Source: Methanoregula sp. (GTDB lineage Archaea; Halobacteriota; Methanomicrobia; Methanomicrobiales; Methanospirillaceae). Taken from it: a stretch of 11,340 nucleotides of DNA. The translations under genes were made by a program, and so were the position numbers. The stretch is from assembly GCA_023228295.1 (NCBI GenBank), contig JALOBP010000063.1, positions 1 through 11,340 of the forward strand, given 5' to 3'. How positions within the stretch are numbered: the first letter of the stretch is position 1; each line of letters begins with the position of its first letter. Positions 5,894 to 11,340 of this stretch are shown here, one piece after another. Below the pieces are notes generated by a model, which worked only from the letters and a program-made list of their open reading frames with translations, searched no databases and was not told the DNA's origin.

Positions 5894-8281
5894 ATGTTTG
5901 AATTTTTCACCAACCTGAAAGTCGGGACAAAGATCCTGGTGATCTGCCTGTTTCTTGCGATCATCCCGACATTGCTGCTCGGTGTTGTGGCTTACACGAG
6001 TTCGAGTGCAGTCATCAGCGAACAGACCGAACGGTTACTGGAGACGCAGGTCCAGGATATGAAAGGATGGACCAACGATGTCAACAAGCTGACTGGCAAC
6101 AAGGTTAAATCCGATCTCAACGTGGCCAAGCAGAATTTTTATGGCAAAGGCCAGCCCGATGTCATTGACGGGAAAATGACCCTGGTCGACAACGCTGGCA
6201 ACATGTATGTGGTCAATGACAATTTCGAGATTGTCGACCAGGTCCAGGCAATGGTGAAAGGGGCAGCAACCGTCTTCCAGGTGTACAATAACAGTTATGC
6301 TGCCCGTATCTCCACCAATGTCCTTGACACCAACGAACAGAGAGCGGTCGGGACGCACCTGACCGATGATGTCTATGACTATACCGTCAATAAGGGCGAG
6401 ACCTATTATGGCCGGCGGGACCTGTTCGGGAAGAACTATGTTACCGCATATGAACCGATCAAGGATCCCAGCGGAAAGATCATCGGGGTCCTTTTTGTCG
6501 GCACAGAAGAGGGGGATACCCTTGACGTCGTGAAAACAAGTATCCGGGATACCGTTGTCGGCCAGCATGGATACATGTACGTGATCGACAGTGCGGGTAA
6601 TGTCCTTGTCCATCCGAAACAGGAGGGGGAGAACTGGGCAAACCAGCCGTACGTGCAGGAGATGTTAAAACGTCAGGAAGGAGCAATTCCCCACGAGGTC
6701 GACGGCACCCAGGTCCTTGATGCCTACACCTACTACGAACCTCTTGACTGGTATATCGTCTCCCGTGCAGAATTATCGGATTTCACCGGCCCCATCGATA
6801 CAATCCGTAATACAATATTTGCGCTGATGATAGCCTCGATGGCAATTGGAGCCGCCATTGCCATTCTCTTTGGCCGTTCGATATCCGGCCCGCTGCAACA
6901 GGTCGTCGTCATGATCCGGGAACTGAGGTACGGGCACCTCTCTGCACGACTCAATATCCGGAGAAAGGATGAGATCGGGGTCATGGCCGCGACCATGGAT
7001 GAGTTTGCCGAAGATCTCCAGACCAATGTTGTCGGGGACATCAGGAAAATTGCCAACGGGGAGTATATCGAAGAATTCTCAAAACCTGTTGATGAGCGCG
7101 ATGAGATCCGGCCTGCTCTCCGTATGATGGTGGATTCCCTTGACCACCTCCATAAAGAGACCATCAAGCTCACGGATGCTGCCCGGGCGGGGGATCTCTC
7201 GGTTCGTGGGAATGAGAAAGCATTCCGGGGCGGGTACCGTATGATCATCGCCGGTTTCAACAAAACCCTTGAGACAATCACCGAACCCGTGAACGAAGCC
7301 ATGCGTCTTTCCCGGTTTTATGCAGCAGGGGATTTCACAGCACGGTTCGATGATAAGATCCCGGTGGCCGGCGAGTTCGTTGCTTACCGGGATGCACTTA
7401 ATACGACCGGTATCGAGCTCCAGCGGCTGATGAAACTCATCAACGAGGAACTCTACGAGGGTGTATCCGTCCTCTCGTTTGCATCCAGTGAGATCCTTAG
7501 TATTACCACACAGCTCTCTTCTGCAAGTTCACAGACTGCAGATACCGTTAACACGACCTCAGATACTGTCGAAGGTGTCCGAAAGAAAACCGACCTTGTG
7601 AACCTGAAGACCAAGGAGATGTCTGATAAGGCAATGAAAGCCCTCGCGGTCTCCGGTGAAGGGAAAAAATCGGTCCAGGAGATTCTTGATGGTATGAACC
7701 ATATCCAGCGGCAGATGGACATGATCGGTATGAACGTCATCAAGCTCCAGGAGCAGAGCCAGGCTATCGGGGAGATCATCGCGACAGTGACGGACATCTC
7801 GGAGCAGTCCAACCTGCTTGCAGTCAATGCTTCCATTGAAGCAGCAAAAGCCGGGGAACTGGGCAAGGGTTTTGCGGTCGTGGCACATGAAATCCACAAC
7901 CTTGCCGAACAGTCAAAGCAGGGGACCGGGAATATCCGTACCATCCTGACCGATATCCAGCGGGGTGTATCGTCAACGGTTATCTCGACCGAACGCGGTA
8001 CGAACTCTGTAGCCGATGCAGCCCGTAGGACCAGCGATGCAAAGGAGGCAATCGAGGTGCTCACGCTCTCAATTGCGGATTCATCCAAGGAAGCAATCGA
8101 GATTGCCTCATCCATCCAGGAACAGGCGGCAGGTATGGACCAGATCTCCGGTGCCATGGAAAAGATCCGGGATGCTGCTCAGAAGAACCTTGCAATTACT
8201 CGGAAAGCAGAGAAGACGGCCGAAGACCTGCACACCCTTGGTGTACGCCTGAAGAAGATCACCGAACAATACCATGTCTGA
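5894..8281 (+). CDS. Methyl-accepting chemotaxis protein with Cache sensor and stacked HAMP units
   Basis: A membrane receptor that should control the kinase encoded next to it. The 795 residues run: membrane helix 1 (13-35); an extracytoplasmic double Cache region (about 45-300) with YVTAYEPI (182-189), KIIGVLFVG (195-203), GYMYVIDSAGNVLVHP (226-241) and DWYIVSR (285-291); membrane helix 2 (307-327); a HAMP domain (328-380) with P333 and DEIG (359-362); about three further HAMP-like units to about 512; and a signalling coiled coil (about 515-795). The tip carries EQSNLLAVNASIEAAKAGE (637-655) and GKGFAVVAHEIHNLAE (657-672). SSIQEQAAGMDQIS (739-752) matches the common methylation-region pattern, with Q742 and E743 as candidate sites. 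No C-terminal CheR-tethering pentapeptide is seen. The ligand cannot be told; Cache domains of this type usually bind small organic molecules. The kinase gene begins at the base after its stop. Confidence 0.94.
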   Translation: MFEFFTNLKVGTKILVICLFLAIIPTLLLGVVAYTSSSAVISEQTERLLETQVQDMKGWTNDVNKLTGNKVKSDLNVAKQNFYGKGQPDVIDGKMTLVDNAGNMYVVNDNFEIVDQVQAMVKGAATVFQVYNNSYAARISTNVLDTNEQRAVGTHLTDDVYDYTVNKGETYYGRRDLFGKNYVTAYEPIKDPSGKIIGVLFVGTEEGDTLDVVKTSIRDTVVGQHGYMYVIDSAGNVLVHPKQEGENWANQPYVQEMLKRQEGAIPHEVDGTQVLDAYTYYEPLDWYIVSRAELSDFTGPIDTIRNTIFALMIASMAIGAAIAILFGRSISGPLQQVVVMIRELRYGHLSARLNIRRKDEIGVMAATMDEFAEDLQTNVVGDIRKIANGEYIEEFSKPVDERDEIRPALRMMVDSLDHLHKETIKLTDAARAGDLSVRGNEKAFRGGYRMIIAGFNKTLETITEPVNEAMRLSRFYAAGDFTARFDDKIPVAGEFVAYRDALNTTGIELQRLMKLINEELYEGVSVLSFASSEILSITTQLSSASSQTADTVNTTSDTVEGVRKKTDLVNLKTKEMSDKAMKALAVSGEGKKSVQEILDGMNHIQRQMDMIGMNVIKLQEQSQAIGEIIATVTDISEQSNLLAVNASIEAAKAGELGKGFAVVAHEIHNLAEQSKQGTGNIRTILTDIQRGVSSTVISTERGTNSVADAARRTSDAKEAIEVLTLSIADSSKEAIEIASSIQEQAAGMDQISGAMEKIRDAAQKNLAITRKAEKTAEDLHTLGVRLKKITEQYHV

Positions 8282-10687
8282 ATGCCTGAGACCATGATGG
8301 ATCCGGACCCGGAATTCCGGATGAAACTTCTTTCCACGTTCCGGGAAGAAGCAGACGAGCACCTGACCGAGATCACCCAGGACCTGCTTGCCATAGAGAC
8401 GGCGGATCCGGATTCCGTGGCAGTGCATATCGAGCGGGCTTACCGGAAAACCCACAGCCTGAAAGGGGCAGCCCGGGCCGTACAGATGCGCGAGATCGAA
8501 TCGGTCTGCCAGAACCTCGAGACCGTCTTCTCCGCCATGAAAAAAGGGGAGTATGTTCCCGACGCAGAAGCGTTCGATCTCTTCCACGAAGCCCTCAAGG
8601 TTGCCCGTAATCTCATGGGAGATGAGGTGAACCCTGCGGCAACGGCAAGCGAGATCAACCGCAGGATCCGCATGCTTACCGGGAGCAGTAAAAGTGCAAT
8701 TCCTCACAAATCCCCGGAACCCGGCCCTGCCGAATCCCGCATGACCGGGGCTGGTCGTGTGGATGTCTCCCGTAATGAATCCCGCGGGATGGCCCTGCGA
8801 AACGGGGCAGTGATAAATGGGATTGACAGGTTTGCTGGCATAAGCCCGGTTTCGGAAGGTATGTTCGCTTCCCATGCGCTTGGGGATACCCGGACAGTCC
8901 GTGTTGCCGCAAACAAACTGGACCGGCTGATCTCAGGATCGGACGACCTGCTGACAACCCGCCTGTTCATTGCCCATCGCATGCAGGAACTGGAAGAGAT
9001 GGTCACCCGGTTTGGGATCTGGCGCTGGAACCACACGATGGTATCCAACGACCTGCACCGGATCCGTGAAACCTCGTTTGGAAAACAACGGGCGGAACTG
9101 CCGCCGGATCTTGTACTGCCGCTCCAGCGGATCGTAGAGTTTCTGGAATACAACCGGGAATTCATTATGGCCCTCCAGCACGATCTTGGCACCCACATCC
9201 AGGATGCGGAAGTTGACCGGTCTGCGCTTGAGGCAAGCACCCAGACAATATCTGACCTGATCCACGATGCCGTCCTGCTCCCCGTTGCCAGTGTCCTCAT
9301 ACCATTCAACGGGCTCGTGCGGGATTATTCCCGGAATACGGGAAAGCTGGTAGACTTGGTAATAGATGGCGGGGAAATTGAGATGGACCGCCGTATTCTC
9401 GAAGCGCTCAAAGATTCCATCATGCATGTTATCCATAACAGCATCGACCACGGGATTGAATACCCGGATGTCCGCACCATGAAGAAGAAGGCGGTCCGGG
9501 GCATTGTCAGGATCCGGGTTGTCCCGCTCTCCGGCAGTAAGGTCAATATCGAGATCTCCGATGATGGGGACGGGATTGATCCTGCGTGCATCCGCCGTAT
9601 CGCGCGGGAGCGGGGTTTTATCACCGAAAAAGAAGCAGCGGACCTGACCGATAACGCGATCCTCTGGCTCGTCTTTAAATCGGGACTTTCGACAAATCCT
9701 GTCGTCACCGACATCTCGGGCCGGGGGCTTGGTCTTGCCATTGTTGAGGATACCGCAACGCGCCTTGGCGGGAACGTTTCAATCGCATCGGAACCAAACA
9801 AAGGCACCACGGTCCGGATCACGGTGCCGGTACGGCTCGCCACACTCCGGGGCGTTGTTGTCCGGTCGGGAAACCAGCGCTACGTCCTTCCCATGCAGCA
9901 GGTCCGGCAGGTGATGCGGGTGAGGACCGATGCTATCGTTGCCGGGGGAGATCGCCCGTCGCTCCCTTTCCACGGGGAGATGATCAGCACGATCCGGCTC
10001 ACGGATGCCCTCGGGATTCCCGCAACCCCGGCACCTGATGAGAGGAAAACACAGGTCCCGGTTATTATCCTTGCATATGGCGCCGGGCAGATTGCCTGTA
10101 TCGTTGATGAGGTTGTCCGGGTACAGGAAATTGTTATCCGGCCGCTGGGAAGCCAGCTGCGGAGGGTTAAACGGATCACCGGCGCGGTCCACCTGGGAGA
10201 CGGGACGCTCGCACTGGTCCTGGATCCGCTCGAACTTATCCAGGAGTCCCTCAAGGGTACTCCGATCACCTCCAAAAAGGCACATGAGCGCCTCAATGAG
10301 AAGAATGTGCTCGTTGTCGAGGATTCGGTCACGTCCCGCACTCTTCTCCAGACCCTTATCGAACGGGCAGGGTACCGGGTGCAGACTGCAACAGACGGGA
10401 TCGAGGCATTCGCAATCCTCAAACAGCACCCGTTCGATATCGTTGTTTCTGATATTGACATGCCACGGATGAACGGTTTCACGCTCACTGAGAAGATTCG
10501 CGCAGACGAGCGTCTCATGCATCTGCCTGTCGTGCTCGTCACCTCGCTTGATTCCCCCGAGGACCAGAAACACGGGTTTGCGGTCGGCGCCGATGCCTAT
10601 ATCGTGAAAAGCAGTTTTGATCGTATCGGCATTCTCGATATTCTTGCACATCTCCTCTCAATCCAAAAGACCAAGGAGAGAATGTGA
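8282..10687 (+). CDS. Hybrid CheA-type histidine kinase with C-terminal receiver domain
   Basis: The cytoplasmic kinase of the system: autophosphorylates and passes phosphate to receivers. Its 801 residues hold an Hpt/P1 domain (about 13-128, phospho-His58 in HSLKGAA), a linker with no recognisable P2 (130-204), an enlarged P3 dimerisation region (about 205-370), and a P4 ATPase with N-box HVIHNSIDHGIE (N386), DDGDGID (427-433) and GRGLGLAIV (480-488). A CheW-like P5 (about 520-655) and a receiver (674-795) follow. The receiver keeps the acidic pair E680/D681, phosphoacceptor D724, T754 and K776. All catalytic residues I looked for are present. The layout is like WspE/FrzE/PilL-type kinases, and the fused receiver may act as output or phosphate sink. 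The ATG at 8282 directly follows the receptor stop (TGAATG); ATGs at 8294 and 8297 are alternatives, and no strong Shine-Dalgarno separates them. Translational coupling is likely. Confidence 0.93.
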   Translation: MPETMMDPDPEFRMKLLSTFREEADEHLTEITQDLLAIETADPDSVAVHIERAYRKTHSLKGAARAVQMREIESVCQNLETVFSAMKKGEYVPDAEAFDLFHEALKVARNLMGDEVNPAATASEINRRIRMLTGSSKSAIPHKSPEPGPAESRMTGAGRVDVSRNESRGMALRNGAVINGIDRFAGISPVSEGMFASHALGDTRTVRVAANKLDRLISGSDDLLTTRLFIAHRMQELEEMVTRFGIWRWNHTMVSNDLHRIRETSFGKQRAELPPDLVLPLQRIVEFLEYNREFIMALQHDLGTHIQDAEVDRSALEASTQTISDLIHDAVLLPVASVLIPFNGLVRDYSRNTGKLVDLVIDGGEIEMDRRILEALKDSIMHVIHNSIDHGIEYPDVRTMKKKAVRGIVRIRVVPLSGSKVNIEISDDGDGIDPACIRRIARERGFITEKEAADLTDNAILWLVFKSGLSTNPVVTDISGRGLGLAIVEDTATRLGGNVSIASEPNKGTTVRITVPVRLATLRGVVVRSGNQRYVLPMQQVRQVMRVRTDAIVAGGDRPSLPFHGEMISTIRLTDALGIPATPAPDERKTQVPVIILAYGAGQIACIVDEVVRVQEIVIRPLGSQLRRVKRITGAVHLGDGTLALVLDPLELIQESLKGTPITSKKAHERLNEKNVLVVEDSVTSRTLLQTLIERAGYRVQTATDGIEAFAILKQHPFDIVVSDIDMPRMNGFTLTEKIRADERLMHLPVVLVTSLDSPEDQKHGFAVGADAYIVKSSFDRIGILDILAHLLSIQKTKERM
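10673..10680 (+). promoter_or_regulatory. Shine-Dalgarno of the response regulator gene
   Basis: AAGGAGAG lies in the last codons of the kinase gene. Its GGAG ends 8 bases before the ATG at 10687, so this ATG is chosen over the GTG at 10684. Confidence 0.7.
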
Positions 10688-11340
10688 TGCAGGAAGATGG
10701 AAAACCTGCCGGATCAATCCTTGTTGTTGAGGACAGCCGAACACAGGCAGAATATCTTGGTCATATCCTGAATACCCGGGGATTCCCCTTCATCCTCGCG
10801 GAAAATGGCAGGATTGCCCTGGAGAGGATAGCTGCGGAGAAGCCGTCCCTTATTCTCACCGACATTCTCATGCCGGAGATTGACGGTTACGATCTTTGCA
10901 GGAATGTCCGGCAGAACCCGGATACGGCCGGTATCCCGATCATCCTGGTTACCCAGCTCTTCGACCCTGCCGATGTCCTCAAAGGCCTCGAAGCCGGTGC
11001 AGATAACTTCATCATCAAGCCTTTTGACGCAGAGATGGTCTTCTCGCGGATCTCCGAGGCTCTGCTGGATGCGCAGGATATCGAAACTGATCGTTCGTCC
11101 CCGCTGCTTGATGTTGTTTATTCCGGCCAGCGGTATGCTATACGGTCCGGGCGATTGCGGATACTCCAGATACTGCTTTCGACATATGGCCTGGCTATCA
11201 GGAAAAATACCGATTTACAGGAAGCACAGGAACGCCTGCTCGCCCTGAACGAGCAGCTTCACCAGATGGTTGAGGAACTTCAGGTAGCAAACGAAGATCT
11301 TCAGCTGGAGAATAATGCCCGGGAACGGATCGAGCGCGAT
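10687..11340 (+). CDS. Response regulator with coiled-coil extension (partial, 3' end outside window)
   Basis: The receiver partner of the operon. The 218 visible residues start with a full receiver domain (about 9-128): acidic pair E15/D16, phosphoacceptor D59 in LTDILMPEIDG, T89 and K111 in KPFD. A segment with YSGQRYAIRSGRLRIL (145-160) follows; similar stretches occur after receivers in proteins that continue into PAS and histidine kinase modules, as I recall. Then a heptad-like coiled coil (about 175-218) runs to the window edge in an open frame. It is therefore longer than a CheY and probably has an output or kinase module downstream, but that module cannot be seen. Its ATG overlaps the kinase stop by one base (TGATG), so it is co-translated with the kinase. 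The fused receiver of the kinase and this receiver are likely competing phosphate acceptors. Confidence 0.9.
   Translation, partial: MQEDGKPAGSILVVEDSRTQAEYLGHILNTRGFPFILAENGRIALERIAAEKPSLILTDILMPEIDGYDLCRNVRQNPDTAGIPIILVTQLFDPADVLKGLEAGADNFIIKPFDAEMVFSRISEALLDAQDIETDRSSPLLDVVYSGQRYAIRSGRLRILQILLSTYGLAIRKNTDLQEAQERLLALNEQLHQMVEELQVANEDLQLENNARERIERD

Noticed and set aside
7453..8157. 234-codon minus-strand frame rich in Ser and Ile
   Set aside because: It is the shadow of the coiled-coil signalling domain of the receptor.
9779..10651. 290-codon minus-strand frame
   Set aside because: Opposite the ATPase, CheW-like and receiver parts of the kinase, whose conserved residues are all in the plus frame.

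Overview
The window looks like chromosomal DNA of a methanogenic archaeon, most likely of the order Methanomicrobiales (Methanoregula-like). This is inferred from the archaeal-type nicotinate phosphoribosyltransferase, the 6-oxopurine-type MTA/MTI phosphorylase, paired zinc-ribbon membrane proteins, AT-rich TATA boxes about 26 bases before start codons (leaderless genes), a tRNA without encoded CCA, and a moderately GC-rich composition. The species cannot be fixed from the sequence alone.

Layout. (1) Positions 1-574, minus strand: the N-terminal 191 residues of an S-methyl-5'-thioinosine-type phosphorylase, cut by the window edge. (2) Positions 747-1871, plus: nicotinate phosphoribosyltransferase, divergent from the first gene across about 170 bases. 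(3) Positions 1970-3055 and 3232-4305, plus: two tandem paralogous membrane proteins. Each has two zinc ribbons at the N-terminus, an acidic linker, one membrane helix, a Pro/Thr-rich stalk and a conserved C-terminal domain. Each has its own near-identical leaderless promoter, and a hairpin lies between them. (4) Positions 4306-4560: non-coding, with T-tracts and hairpins. (5) Positions 4561-4632: tRNA-Ala(GGC). (6) Positions 4768-5769: a protein with two CheW domains. (7) Positions 5894 to 11340 and beyond: a tight operon of a methyl-accepting chemotaxis protein with stacked HAMP units, a CheA-type histidine kinase fused to a receiver domain, and a response regulator with a long coiled coil that runs off the window.

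How the genes work together. The first two enzymes belong to nucleoside and cofactor salvage (MTA/MTI recycling and NAD). The chemosensory block is self-contained at the signalling level: a membrane receptor with an extracytoplasmic Cache sensor, a two-headed CheW coupler, and a kinase carrying P1, P3, P4, CheW-like P5 and a cis receiver. A further receiver protein follows. It lacks a recognisable P2 domain, and no CheY-only, CheC, CheD, CheB, CheR or archaellum gene is visible. The architecture therefore resembles the Wsp/Frz/Chp-like alternative chemosensory systems more than the archaellum-linked Che cluster. The zinc-ribbon pair has no function I can assign.

The most interesting items are the hybrid chemosensory operon with its open-ended last gene, the co-duplicated zinc-ribbon genes with their promoters, and a perfect inverted repeat around the start of the CheW gene. 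I see no CRISPR array, insertion sequence, integrase or other sign of a mobile element.
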